A stretch of DNA of 64,000 nt. Origin: Phialocephala subalpina (taxonomy: Eukaryota; Ascomycota; Leotiomycetes; Helotiales; Mollisiaceae). The stretch lies in assembly GCA_900073065.1 (NCBI GenBank), contig FJOG01000018.1, forward strand, positions 451,592 through 515,591. Direction: 5' to 3'. This document shows, piece by piece, positions 22,301 through 33,818 of this stretch (position 1 is its first letter; every line of letters starts with the position of its first letter). The notes beneath the pieces are model-generated. The model made no database searches. It worked only from the letters and a program-made list of their open reading frames with translations, and was not told the DNA's origin. A program made the position numbers and the translations under genes.

Positions 22301-25300
22301 TAGGGTCAAAGCCATATTCAGCAAAGCCGTAATCGGAACCTATAATGGAAGGGCTCAAGGCAATGGCGGGGTTTGCCCATTCAGGGAAGAGTTCGTTCTG
22401 GATGGATTGAGGAGACGCCATAACTGAGGATATCTTGAATGGCTCGCCGGTAGTTCTACAGTCGGAGGGGTCAGGATACAATGGGTAGGAAGAGCCGTCA
22501 AATTCGGAGATCTTCGGAGTAGGTAGCTCGTAGCTGGGCGTGTCCAATGAAAATGGTGATACCATGGTCGAGAAAATTGCCCGTCCAAACTTGTCGAGTC
22601 GTTGGTCGTAAATTGCATGATCAAGGTTGGTATGCTCGAAGAGTTCCTGATCGTTGTCGAAATAGTGAGAGCAAATGTGGCATGGGACCTCCATATGATA
22701 CTTTCTATCATGCTCGCGCAGCTTATCCTTGCGCTTCCACGACCTCACTCTTGCCACGCAACTGGGTCTCTCGCTTCTGAACGATTTTACTGCATACAGA
22801 TCGTATTTAGCACGGTAATGACGATCCACATCATTCTTGCTAGCGAAGGGCTTAGTGTGGCGGCAACCCAGAACTCGACAGTAGATACCTTTATCGTGGA
22901 CGTTCTTTAGATGAGAGCGATAGCTTTGTAGGGTCTTAAAGATATAGCCCCCTCGACAGCCACTTAGGAGACACTGTGTCGGATGGAAATTCACTTCCAA
23001 GTCAACTTCGTCCCAAGACTCGCTGATGGCCGCTGAGGGGTGACTTTCTTGACAGGACTCGGGAGACACCATCGCGTCCATCAAGTGACGATGCCTCTCA
23101 TTCTCGTGTCGGATCCAATTCGCTTTCCTTTTCATCGAATCTGCTTGCTCGTGGTGATTGTCAGCACGAAGAGCTATCTCTAGCTCCTCGCAGATGTGCT
23201 TCGTCAGGTGTTGAACTCTCGGGCCTTCAAAGCATGTTTGGTGCCAGCGTAGGATTGGACAATAGTTGTTGTTTGTTCCAGAGCTATGCATGCATTGGAG
23301 ATCAACCGCTTCTAGATACGACCCTTGAAGGATTTCGGAATTAAACTCCTCCCATTTTGACTTTCCCAACAGGGTCTGATGGTGATTATTCCATGTGGCA
23401 GCTTCCGACAAGATGGCTCCTAGGCTCCAGACATCAACTGCAAGCAATCTCTCGGCATGCCCAATATCGTAAAGCAACTCTGGAGCCTGGTAGGCTGGAG
23501 ATCCTGTTGAAAGTGGCGAGTGGTTGTAAGAAGTGGAGAGCTTCGACGGCTCCCCGCCGACGTGTCGGGACCCGTCCAAATACACGGATAGAATTTTGTT
23601 ACGCGGCGCTGTGCAGGGTGGAGTACCGCGAGCTGGTTCTGTGCCCGTACCGGAGTGTAGGTTATGGAACTTCCCAATACCAAAGTCTGCGATCTGCAGG
23701 ATGCCATATGCAGGGAGAATATTGACGACTTCGAGTTCAAAAATATTTCCAGGGTTCTGGTCTCTTTGAACATTGTTCATGTGTTGGCTGAGGGCGGATA
23801 GAACGGTGAGGTCTCCACTGACGGGTGCTACTTGCTCGAGTAGTCGGGAATAACGGTCTTTGTCATGTATGTCTCGAGCAAGATGGCTTTGCACGATCTC
23901 GTCGAGCTCAGCCACCAAAGCTTTACTGCGACAGTAGGATGGAATTTCCATCGACGATGAACATCGAGGCAAGAAATTGCTAACAGTCTTTACGTGAGCC
24001 TCCTGCAACAACCCAAGAGCTTGCTTGACAACGATGCCCCCGAGACTGTGAGCCACGAAGATAATGGGATACCCCTCCACATCTCCAGTGCGCATATTCT
24101 GGTGACTGACAAGCGGCTCATTGGGCTCTTTGATTATGGCATCGAAGCACTTCATCAAAGCTATATCACGGGCTTTGCTGTGTCCTAAAGGCCAATTCAG
24201 GGAGGAAGCCTTCTTCTCTTGCCAAGATGAGTACAAGTCTCGGTTCAGTCCATAGATGGAGACTGTGTCCGTTGTCCCAACCCGAGCTTTTTGAACGCAG
24301 AACTCGTCGTTATAGTGGTTGGAGTCTTGGGCAAGTGCAGGAAATGGACTTCGAGGCCCCAATTTGCTGCTATCTGAGATATCTGGCTCGTCCCTGATGC
24401 TACCCTCAGAGATTGTTTTACGGACTGACGGAGGAGTGGCTTCTTCCCACCAATGTACGATGTTCATCGGAATAGTATTCAGGGACGGTATGAAACGTGC
24501 ACCCCGAAGAAGTGCAGCAGCTTCAAGATACACATTGTATTTGTGCCCGGGAGAGACATGTAATGCCCCGACATTCTCCTTAAACACCAAACCAGGAACG
24601 AGCTCTTGCTTGGTTGCCGAACGCAGCTCAGATTCGTCATCTTCTGATGGGGATTCCCTCTGTCGGTCCACATTGGTAAGATGCTGCTGTCGTTCGCGAA
24701 TGAGAGCCAACAAGTCCTTCACTCGAGACTTATTGTCATATTTCGGTGCCAGTCCTAGGCTCCAGCGTGTCGCGAAGGGCTCGTCGGGATCATTGAGATA
24801 TCGCTGAAGCGCCAAGCTGGAGTTTGATGCTAGATGGAGTGCAGTCTGGCCGTATAGATTGCAGGCGTACACGTCACGAGTCTGATTATGGTGGCGACCT
24901 TGACTTCTCTGTCCTTGACTAGATTTGGACGAGCTGTTCTGAGCAGCTACAGTCTGTGATTGTCCCTGCTGGCCTGGAGCATATCGTCGTGGACCGCAAT
25001 TGCCACCATTTGGAGTATCGTCATCATCATCATCATCATCCTTCCTTGAAGGGCCGGGTCCTGGTGTGAAGTCTTTTGGTGGTGGGAAGGGTCGCTTCGA
25101 CTTCTTCCTGAATTCTTCTTGAAAGTGCTCAGCCAAATGCTTCATCCTTTCATCCCAAGTTGTGAACTTGGCTCCACAGGTTCCACATTGTCGAGGCCAT
25201 TCACTTTCGATTGGGTACTTCCACGAAGCTGTAGTCTTGTTGACTTCCTTCTGCTCGACTTTATTAGTACCTGCGATCCCGTGGATATCACGACGATGTT

Positions 25301-26803
25301 CGATGAGATGGTCTACTCGTCCGAATGTAGTAGCGTCATTTCGAGCTGCCGTGCACTCGAGGAAATGTTGCGTGGCTGTACCTGGCAGCAGGGAGAAAGG
25401 AAGGAGGCAGAATACGCAGATGGAATTGCCATTCTCATCCTTTGGGGCCTCTTGTGTTGAGTTTGTCGAACCGGGGCAGCATTCCAAGCACATAAACCTA
25501 TTCTGTGGCCAGTGACCATCGCCCCCCTCGTGCCTCACAAAATCTGCAAATTGATGCGTCGCATACCCACAACCTTTGTACGTGCAGTGATAGAGGGTAC
25601 TGAATGGACATTTTTGACATGGTTTGTGTCTGCATGGAGGCGGCCTATCCTCAACTGATGCTGGAATGTTTTCAGGTTGGCGCGGAGTGGATGACACCGA
25701 TGTGTTATCGGCGGATGCATCTGATTCGAGAATTTCCGATGCAGAGGCGGATACCTTCGACGACGGAACCGTGCTTGTAAGAGTGTGGTTGCTCTCGACG
25801 TCCGAAGATCCTCCAAACTTTTCGTCATCAATCATGAGCTCCTTTAACTGGCGGAGAGTTTCGGCCAGCTTGTCCTCAAGTTCTTTCATGAGATGTGCCT
25901 TCTTGCGTTGAGCAAACGTCGAAGTCGGTTTAAAGGTCTTGTCCAACATATTCAGTTCTTTCTGGGCGTCAATATGATGACTACTTTGGCTCTCCTCGGA
26001 GATCGAGCTGTTGCTGGTTCCGTGATGGGACATACTGTTCTCCCGAGGCGACGAAGATGGGAGGGGACTGAGGGTAGCGCGGGAGACGGAGCGTCGGTAT
26101 CGAGTCTTCTCTTTTCGTCGAAGGTAGGCGACTGCTCTCGATGCTTTTGGAGTTTCTGCCGCAGGTGTGAGTTCCTTGGTTTGACTGTCAATGGTGCCAT
26201 GAGATGCGAAGTTGGATGGCTCTGACGAAAAGGATACTTGATTGGACGGCAGATTGTTGGTCATAGAAATGGACATCGAAGAACCTAGTTGCATGTAGCC
26301 TTTATTAAATGATTGAGGACCGTAGTGCGAGCCGAAGCCCATGTCGTACATAGGGGCCTCGTATCCTTGTTGAACGTGAGGAGGGGCTTGACGAGCAGTT
26401 TCTTCATAATCAAGAGCGTATTGAGAAGCGTCTCCTGTATTGATTGTCAGATCTCGGCAACATACATGGAATACCGATGCGGCTTACCAAATGGTCCACT
26501 CATTTGCGAGTGATTTAGATTCGCATCAAACGGAGGCATAGAAATCGTGTCGATGTCTTGACCTTGCATTTCCGAATTGGGATCGGCGAGAGTTGATAGT
26601 GGAAACTCCGACTGGAGCCTACTCAAATCGGGTAAGTACTTCAAACTATCATGCACGCCACTAAACATATCATCGTCCATATTGAAGTCTGGGCGCACGA
26701 TTTTCGAGAGTTCTGCTGGATTCACGGTCATGTGATCCAGCCTCATGCTTTCTTGGTTCGGCACGAAGCCATCAGCCCAATTGGGCGCCATTTGCTGCTC
26801 CAT
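19363..26803 (-). CDS. Large mosaic protein: C2H2 fingers, hydrolase and kinase fragments, Hsp70 start, ketosynthase fragment, NB-ARC-like tail
   Basis: Exons 26803-26488, 26434-20705, 20656-20570 and 20501-19363 join in phase to about 2423 residues. In order: a Gln/Met/Asp-rich N-terminus; finger block I (about 380-560; CTYKGCGYATHQFADFVRH, HWPQNRFMCLEC, CGTCGAKFTTWDERMKHL); a poly-Asp run; an ankyrin-like YGQTALHLAS (about 630); a hydrolase piece (IYGLNRD, then HSLGGIVVKQAL, about 900); a kinase C-lobe piece (QRDQNPGN, IADFGIGKFH, PAYQAPELLYD, DVWSLGAIL, about 1010-1105), whose catalytic loop has lost the usual HRD histidine and lysine; finger block II (about 1260-1370); finger block III (about 1640-1780; KYDKNRHTLTHYKG); an Hsp70-like RIVVGLDYATTFT (about 2005); then the ketosynthase/NB-ARC part. 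C2H2 blocks suggest a nuclear role, but no function can be named. Intron evidence at 20502-20569 is strong. A collage of decayed genes read as one frame is the main alternative. Confidence 0.55.
19985..20501 (-). pseudogene. Polyketide synthase ketosynthase fragment lacking the active-site cysteine
   Basis: Within the last exon of the mosaic gene, VVGMAGRFPEAAS, HYHSTGKIKNTSHTPYRYW, FDPRFFNMSPREASQTDPMQ and GQTSDDWREIN are classical N-terminal ketosynthase motifs of fungal non-reducing polyketide synthases. Where the catalytic DTACSSS is expected, the sequence reads DTTGSS and then leaves the ketosynthase fold (NQLGHQISLPLLS). The following segment, with EAQKLLLLELDKREPP and LVQSMGFLPVVTHAVAQRM, resembles the end of an NB-ARC module. 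About 170 ketosynthase residues remain, with neither catalytic histidine, so it cannot condense. No other polyketide synthase domain is present in the window. Confidence 0.72.
20657..20704 (-). other. Candidate 48-nt in-frame intron at the Hsp70-like segment
   Basis: Donor GTGAGT, branch GCTAAC and acceptor TTTAG are all good. The length is a multiple of three and there is no stop, so either spliced or retained RNA codes through. Removal restores TTF-T-(R/G)-VTYS, as at the start of Hsp70-type ATPase folds. Confidence 0.55.
25021..25040 (-). repeat. TCA trinucleotide repeat encoding poly-aspartate
   Basis: A perfect run of about six to seven TCA/ATC units lies inside the mosaic gene. On the coding strand it gives eight consecutive aspartates with a flanking Lys and Thr. 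It is probably length-variable. Confidence 0.9.
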
Positions 26804-27553
26804 CTGCAATCAGCAACGCAGATGCTGAGCAATCTATCCGGTACTGACTCCTTCGGCGAAAGTGGGATTGAAGTGTCAAGAAAACATGTTGCCGGCCGTG
26901 ACGTTTAAAGAGCAAGAAGCGACACTCTCTTCCAGATCTTGGCGAAGGAGCATTGCCACTGGGCAGAATCTCGAGTCTGGGCCCTGGGTCGTGGGCGTCC
27001 AAGGGTGTGCATGAAGCTGGAGGGCATGAAGCCGCGGGCGGCCAATCGTTCTCTCAAGATGTCGGCGCCATGCGGGTTGTGGTGTTCAGCCTGAGGCAGA
27101 GGGCTTTCCAGACGGTAAACCGTCACATGATGAGGATCTTGCGCATTGGGTTTCTTTCTCCTCGAAACTTGGTTCGTGACCTCCTGATTGTTAGGACAAT
27201 TCAGACCTCGGTATGATAGGCTTGCTTGCAGAGATATTCAATGCCGTTGCACTTGGATTAATTTCCAAAACACTTACTAGAAAACTTCCTATCTTGCATA
27301 GTGCTCTGAAGAATTTGTCCGGGTGCATGCAAGCGTTGAAGACTAGAGAACAAACTTTCCTTCGAAAAGCTGCATGGGATCGACTCCCACACATTACCCA
27401 AGATATCCAATCATCTGCTTGCTGAAGGAACCAAAGGCTTTTTTGACTATCAAAAGTTGTAGCTTCGGTCCAGGAAGTGGTCAGGCACCCTGACAGAATT
27501 CTGAACAGGGCGAGTATTTTCCCCCTTCAGAACTCCTCAGCAATCTCAAGCAA
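26804..27553. other. Intergenic, no gene recognised
   Basis: This 750-bp spacer lies upstream of the mosaic gene and downstream of the Zn2Cys6 gene. Open frames on both strands lack motifs. Confidence 0.55.
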
Positions 27554-29182
27554 CTATTCAGAACCCAATTCGGTAAACTCTTCGAGTCTGGTTTGTTGAT
27601 GTTGTTGCTTTTCGAGCATATCAACTACCTTTTCTCCAGTATCAGCAACGATCCTGCTAGCCCAGACACACTCCACCCTTGGTTGCATGGCGCGTAGAAC
27701 AGACAGAGCTTCTCTTTTCAGGCGAAAATCAGGATGTAGTATGACGACAATCCATAGACATGGAATGATGCCCATTTCAAAGACAAATGTCTTCGCGAAT
27801 CTGGGATCCGCAACAAGAATTTTCGAAAGCTGGACAACATCACTTGTTGCCGTATCCGATGACTCGACAGGTAGTGGCCGTACGCCATTGTTAAGATTCG
27901 AAAGCGGTATTGCAATTGATGTAGCTTGGATGTGCAGAATTGTGGTAGGTATATATGTAGACGAGCCCTCCTTTGTCCTCGAGAACTCCAATAATGGACT
28001 GAAGGCACGATGCCATCGACAAAGGTCAGCACGAATGGCGGGAGCATTTGCGTCGTCTGTTGTCTCAGAAAAGAGTTCCATCAACAGGATTGCAGGCGCT
28101 GAAGCTCCTTCTGGCAGAGATGTACATTCCTGTAGTTTGCTCTCGAATTTATGCTCCGGGAATACTCGAAAACGAATCCTTTCGTAGCACACTCTGGCTT
28201 CGTTGGTTGTCCTAAACTTGTCTGGTATCTGAAAGTCATCAAGGTAGAGCTTCGAGCTGATTATTCCGTCTCGAGTTGGACGCGAACCTTGACTTCGACT
28301 TAGAAGTCCAACGGCAGGTCGATCGAGGCGTAGAAAGCTCTTCAAAATATCCTCATCAATCAGATCTACCATGTTCGGAGGAAGGAATGCTCTGGTGACT
28401 AATGGACCGCGGCAAGCATGAGTTCTGGGTAGAAGTCGCTGATTGACCAAATCTAGTGCACTCTGGATATTCTTCACAGCGCTTCTAGTATCTCCAAACA
28501 TGCTCTCGAAAACAAAGGTCAGAAGAGCTGCAATTAACGCGATTCGCAAACTATCAGTGCTGGAACCAAGGATGCCGCGAATGCCCTTCAAAGCCTTCCC
28601 ATATTGATGCAACGCATACTTGCGATGCTGGGATGAGAGAATGTTTGAACGCTCGCTTCTAGCTTTCTTCAATGCCGCGGTTGCAATAGCCAATTGCCGA
28701 ATTGAGTCGTTAACACAAGCTTGGAGAACAACCCGATTCCATAGTGTCGTTTCGAAGCCGGCCGAGAGTTCATCCGATATTTCATCCTGGAACAAACGAA
28801 AATATCGAGCTTTCAATTCATCTGAAAAGTCTACTCCACCTGACAATGAGAATGCGGTGGGAGCGGAGCCAGAAACTGGAAAGGTGATGAGAGCAGACCG
28901 AACCACTGATTTGGGTAGGAGTTTGTGGATGACGGGGTCAGGTCTGGTCAGAGACTCGTCGTCGTAGCCTTGACATTGATGGCCGAATCTCGTACACCGC
29001 TGACAGAAAGGCCTTCGTTCGTCACATTTGATGCGTCGTCGTCTAGATACTGGTCAGCTTAAAGTTCCGAGTCTCAAAGTATTCGAAGGGTACATAGTGA
29101 GAGACGTGAGATCTCACTTGCACGTGAGGCATCCTCCCTTAGATTTGGGCTTTGAAACCCTGGTTCTCTTGGTTCGCATCAT
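27554..29182 (-). CDS. Zn2Cys6 (fungal-type) transcription factor
   Basis: There are two exons, 29182-29118 and 29042-27554, giving 517 residues in phase. The intron (GTGAGA donor, ATCTAG acceptor) splits the zinc cluster after its second cysteine. Joined, it reads GGCLTCKRRRIKCDERRPFC, then QRCTRFGHQC, the six-cysteine binuclear cluster at about residues 17-46, with a basic N-terminus (KRTRVSKPKSKGG). The body is the middle-homology, all-helical type (FFSDEL-like start, FETTLWNRVVLQACVNDSIRQLAIATAAL, then SLRIALIAALLTFVFESMFGD), close to the DUF3468/fungal_trans_2 group. It ends in a Gln/His tail. It should act in the nucleus as a sequence-specific regulator, probably on CGG-type triplets; targets are unknown. 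Neighbours give no clear pathway. Confidence 0.9.
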
Positions 29183-30234
29183 TCTTCAAGTTCAAAATAT
29201 GCTCTCGGAATGAAGAGGTCGATACGAAAATGCGTAACTACTTGCATCGTGTTGTGATGTTCGAAGACGTTCGGGCACCTCGCGATGTCAAGTTATGTTG
29301 ATCTACATGCGTGCCGGACAAGGCTAGTGTGGCCTCACTTCAATAGTGAAACCTCTATCCAGGTTAGGTCTCAACCCTGCACGGCAAAGAAGACTACAAA
29401 TCAATTATTCAGTTCATGATCCTAAGCACGAGATTGTTCCTTTCTTTCATGGATTCAAAACATCAACGCGTAAAACTCAGTCCACGTGATAAGGGGCTAA
29501 GCTTAAAGCGCACAGCCACACGAAAAATGCTTCAGCCCCATAAATCCAGCTCCGCGTTTTCTTGTCCTCCATTGCTTTACAACCTGAGCCTCCACCATCT
29601 AATTTAGCCCTCATGCGCCCCAATCGAAAGATTCTTACCCAATCGTGACATCTGCCGCTGCCGGTAACCATCCATTAACCCGACAGAAGTCTCCCTTTCG
29701 CTGCAACTCGGGAGCAACCGTCCCTGAAGCTGCAGGTCTTCAGCCTCGTGTTCTGGAAATGTTCCTTTACGAGGTCGCACAATGACGTGCATGACGGTGC
29801 CAAGGGCTATCACTCATTTCTCCGTTCTATTAGGAGACTGCCAGCGGATGTTGTGGAGAACTGGTTGACTGCCGCTCCAGTGGGATGAGCTGCATACATT
29901 TCGCCTCAGGGTCGCCAAGTGGTGGAGCATCGTATTTTGAGTTCGGGATATACTTGAGACGAAACGAAGGGGGCAAGGCATCTTAGGATGAAGCTGTGCA
30001 GTTGCTTGTGTTTACATAAAGAGTTGTTTGTCCTTCCTCGAGTTACTTCCATCATCACAGCATCTTCTTGTGTCTCATCTGTCTCCTTCCTAATTCAAGT
30101 CCAATCTTCTTCTGTCGTTCCTCTACCTCTTTAGCTTATCAGCATTAATTCCGAAGGCCACCAACTTCCAGTCTACAGCTCTCGTCCGAGACTATACTTC
30201 AGTCAGCGTAAAACTCCAATAAAATACCTTCATC
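29183..30234. other. Intergenic between divergent genes
   Basis: This is about 1 kb between the Zn2Cys6 regulator (minus) and the secreted repeat protein (plus). The last 200 bp are pyrimidine-rich, as usual before secreted-protein genes. No gene was seen. Confidence 0.55.
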
Positions 30235-31080
30235 ATGCACTCCTCACTCTTCCTTTTCGCTGCCGCCCTTACTTCAGTCTCGGCACTGGTATGTTCTCCA
30301 AATTCTCACCTCAACTCCAGTCATTAACATTGTCAGCCTTCTCCTCAGGAAGCCTCATCTGCAACCACATCTGCAGCAGCACAATCCACTGGCACAGTCG
30401 CCCTCGGTGGGGAATGTTCATCGTCTGCCGATTGTGCCGGCGGAGCAGACTGCTACGCAGTGAATTCGATGTTGATTACAAGATGCGGAAACTTCCAAGC
30501 TAGTTGTACCACAGATGACCAATGCGCATACAACACCTGCAACAACGGACTCTGCAACGGCTTCATCCCTTCAGCAACAACTTCCACATCGGCAAAAGCC
30601 ACTGGAACTGTTGCGCTTGGAGAACAGTGTTCTTCTTCGGCTGACTGTACTAACGGCGCTGACTGCTATGCTGTCAACTCGATGCTCATTCCCTCCTGTG
30701 GCAATTTCCAAGCAAGCTGTACCTCAGACGATCAATGCGCGTACAATACCTGCAACAATGGACTCTGCAACGGTTTCATCGCATCGACGACCACAACTTC
30801 AGCGGCTCAAACCGAATCAACATCAACAACTGTCTACCTACCACTAGGTGCTGACTGCAACCCGGACTCGACTCCATGCGCGAACGGCGCTGATTGCTAT
30901 GCGTCCAACTCGATGCTTCAACCACGATGTGGCAACTTCGCATCTTCTTGCACAAGCGATGATCAGTGTGCATTCAATCTGTGCAACACCGATACAGGAC
31001 TTTGCACTGGTCCTCTCACATCGAGCACAACTACATTTGTCTCTTCTACGCCGACACAGAGCGCATACCGAATTTTTTAA
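30235..31080 (+). CDS. Small secreted protein of three cysteine-rich repeats
   Basis: There are two exons, 30235-30288 and 30349-31080, giving 261 residues. Exon 1 is a complete signal peptide (HSSLFLFAAALTSVSAL), and the intron (GTATGT to CTCCTCAG) follows it directly. The mature protein is three tandem units of about 60 residues, each with eight cysteines. The common core is GADCYAVNSML, CGNFQASCT, DDQCAYNTC, then LCNGF. Ser/Thr/Ala-rich linkers join the units. Units 1 and 2 are nearly identical; unit 3 has diverged (CNPDSTPCANGADCYASN). The even cysteine count suggests one disulfide-knotted fold per unit. There is no GPI signal or membrane helix. Such proteins are candidate wall-associated or host-interaction proteins, but I know of no assigned function. 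The stop falls in SAYRIF, right after the last linker. Confidence 0.85.
30388..30567 (+). repeat. Cysteine-rich repeat unit 1
   Basis: This 60-codon unit starts TGTVALGGEC and ends NGLCNGF plus one codon. It is the same length as unit 2 and nearly the same in protein sequence; DNA differences are mostly at third positions. Confidence 0.85.
30601..30780 (+). repeat. Cysteine-rich repeat unit 2
   Basis: This 60-codon unit starts TGTVALGEQC. Only a handful of residues differ from unit 1 (GG versus TN, TR versus PS, T versus S). Confidence 0.85.
30832..31017 (+). repeat. Cysteine-rich repeat unit 3 (diverged)
   Basis: It keeps the eight-cysteine pattern and the SNSML / CGNF / DDQCAFN landmarks. 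Its first loop is longer (LGADCNPDSTPC) and its end differs (CNTDTGLCTGPL). Confidence 0.8.
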
Positions 31081-32364
31081 GCTGAGACTTTCGTCAGCGG
31101 CGGCAACTGTCTGCTACACTCGATCTCAGTATCTTGAGAATGTCTCAAAACCGTGTATCGAGTTGTGATTTTGGGATGGGAATGTTCAGAGTGCCCTCAG
31201 TCTCAGCATCGTGAGTTTGTCTCAGAGATAGGCAAACTTTGAATGGGAATTCGAAGGCGAAATGTGTTCAGAATATAACCCGTGGCTTCTGACCTCGTCT
31301 TATGTGTGGCAGTGTCTCCGGTGTGAATATCGGTGACGTCGTTTACGAATGCGTATGAAACATATTGTACGGATCTGGCGGAGTTTGAGAATATGTACGA
31401 ATAATTCTTATGGGTGGCTGACCACCCTTTTGTATCGATATCTTTATTACCATGCATATTTTTGGACACTCAAACGCCGAATCCCGATCAAGAAATTAAG
31501 ATTACGGACTCGACTCCGTTATCTGTCCTCACATTTCCCAAGTTCTTTCGAGACATATTGGTGAGTTCCACGTGATTGAGTAAAGGGCCTCTCGGGCGCG
31601 CTCAATTTTCCCTTCTGTCTCAAACTCAACCTCAAAGATTCATCACCAACTCCATCACTCACCACCCCAAGCCACGATGCCCTTCTTCGGGCCTCGTGCA
31701 TGCCGGTGCGGGGAAAGATCCGAACCGCCCTATTGGACGATCAGGAGTCACACCTGTTGTGAGGCTGATGTGGCTTCTTTCGCGATACAGTCACCGGACC
31801 AGGCTGCACTTTTCAGTGTGCCCACTTCTGTCACTCGTACACCTCTATCTTACGCCTTTTACTCAGATGTGTCTTTCCATGGGCTTATTGCTTCGTATTG
31901 TTTCGATTTCGTTCCAATTTTCGACTGATTTTGAGTGTTTTTCTTGGCAAGTTGCCGGATTGAGGGGGATTTGATTCGGGAAGCGGTGTCGTGATGGAGG
32001 GGTGGAATGTCTCAGTTGGAGAAGATGAATCATCAGCACCAACACGCGCGCTCGCCGAAGGAGGCGCATGGCGATTTTTTCAGTCATTATTTTTGCAGCC
32101 TTCAGACAGGCTTCTGCGTGACCTTGGTATTTAACTCGCGCGTTCCGCTCTTCCACTTTTTCTTTTCTGATCAATCAATCACTTGTCGAGTGTCACGTTT
32201 TCCTCTTTCTTCACACGCTCGTTATATTTTAGAGTGAGGGAAGTCATCCTCGCGGATCAAGAGAGGTACATAGACCGGCCTTGAGCCGGGTGCCTACAGA
32301 GCATCACAACTACACCACCGTTCCAACCAAATCCACCATAGAGAGAATAGAGAACAAATTCGCG
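31081..32364. other. Intergenic, no gene recognised
   Basis: About 1.3 kb. Open frames overlap on both strands and have no motifs or good starts. The last 150 bp form the leader of the next gene. Confidence 0.5.
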
Positions 32365-33096
32365 ATGCCGATCCACGAGCTCACCCGCCGGGACTCTTGG
32401 CCCCCAACCCAAGTCCACCTCCAATCCTCCCCTTCCCACCCATCACACCCAGAACACGACGACTCCATCGACGAAAACCCATTCGCATTCTTCCTCACCT
32501 CTCCCGAAGAAATCGATATCGACGATTATTTATCAGACGAAGACCTCAGCGCCGGTATCGAAACACCGGAATCAAAATCTCCTGTACGAGAAGTCTCTCC
32601 TTCCGCTTTACAACGAAATCCTCTTCCTGAAGACGAGGATGATGATGAGGAGGACTATGAATTTGGCTTTGGGTTGGCGATCCCGTTGAGCTTGAAGGAT
32701 TTCACGAAAAATACTTCTTCGGGAAGGAAATCGAGGACTGGAAATCGATCAAAGGAGGAGGAGCTTCATGGATTGGGTATCAGTCTCCCGGATTTCTCAG
32801 CGAGGGGAAGGGCGAAGGTTAGATTGGTGCCGGTTAGGAATGGACGAGGGAGGGGATTGAGACAATCAAGGAGCTTGAGTGCCAGACGACCACAGAGTTG
32901 GAGGGCGCCGAGTCCGGAGATCTTCTCGATTAGGGAGGAGAGGGAGAGTGATGAGGAGAAGAATGACAGCCTTGGGATGAAGGCTGATGGGGAGATATAC
33001 TCAGCAAGTGCGCCGGCTAGTTCGCACATTGGAGGTATTATGGCGAGTCCGAAGACGAAGCCGAAGGAGAAGAAGAGAGTTCATTGGGACCTGTAA
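32365..33096 (+). CDS. Acidic/basic low-complexity conserved hypothetical protein
   Basis: This single exon encodes 243 residues. The frame is open from a TTG at 32281, but the first ATG (MPIHELTRRDSWPP) is at 32365. The protein has a short N-terminal motif, an acidic middle (SPEEIDIDDYLSDEDLS, then EDEDDDEEDYEFGFG), a basic arginine-rich stretch (RGRAKVRLVPVRNGRGRG) and a C-terminal KEKKRVHWDL. There are no membrane segments or enzymatic motifs. Sharp ends with a disordered middle are typical of small ascomycete-specific nuclear or scaffold proteins. I do not recognise the family. Confidence 0.7.
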   Translation: MPIHELTRRDSWPPTQVHLQSSPSHPSHPEHDDSIDENPFAFFLTSPEEIDIDDYLSDEDLSAGIETPESKSPVREVSPSALQRNPLPEDEDDDEEDYEFGFGLAIPLSLKDFTKNTSSGRKSRTGNRSKEEELHGLGISLPDFSARGRAKVRLVPVRNGRGRGLRQSRSLSARRPQSWRAPSPEIFSIREERESDEEKNDSLGMKADGEIYSASAPASSHIGGIMASPKTKPKEKKRVHWDL

Positions 33097-33818
33097 TTTG
33101 CTTGGAGGGAAACAGGGAATGATTTATTCGAGAGGTTGCTAGCATTGTAGGAGTTTTGGATGGGTTGCATAGTTGGCGTTACTCTGCGGGTAATATGGTA
33201 TGGGTAGAGAGTTGGGGTTGCGATGGGATCGGACGGCATTTGCACTCCTATTTGCTGCTCAGCAGCGGTTCCTCGCATGGTTTCTAGGTTATCACTTCGC
33301 ATATGGTACGGTTAGGGTACATAGGGGCTCTCACGAGCAGGAAGGTAGATTGCTGGGATTCAACACATACATTTATAGATTGCTCAATGAACAACTTGAA
33401 ACTTCACCAATGTCCCTTCCTTGAATAGCGCTTGCTCAGATGATATTTGAGAGAGGAGTAGTCAAGTTGACAACGTAAATTTCCCTTGTCTGTCTGTAGC
33501 GGCCCCGCTCCGCTCCTTTCCCGCTCGTTCCACCTCAGATCCCGCTCGGAGGGCTTCTTTCATAGCCAGTACTCTTCCACATCAATTTCATCCCATAGTT
33601 CAAATGGTCAAACATACTGGCATGTCGCTTGAATTTTCCGAGTGGAGGTGGCAATTGAACCCTTCATCGCCAAGTAGAGATCAACATAGAATGATCCGAA
33701 GAGAAGCATCATAGCACTGCGCAGCCATCAGCTACTAACAAGACGTGGATGAGAATTTCCCCATCTCTTCTGGACAATTGTTTCTATTTCTACACATGAA
33801 TGCTCATTACTCAAAACA
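33097..33818. other. Intergenic, no gene recognised
   Basis: This is the flank between the hypothetical gene and the NmrA-type pseudogene. Nothing further was seen. Confidence 0.55.
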
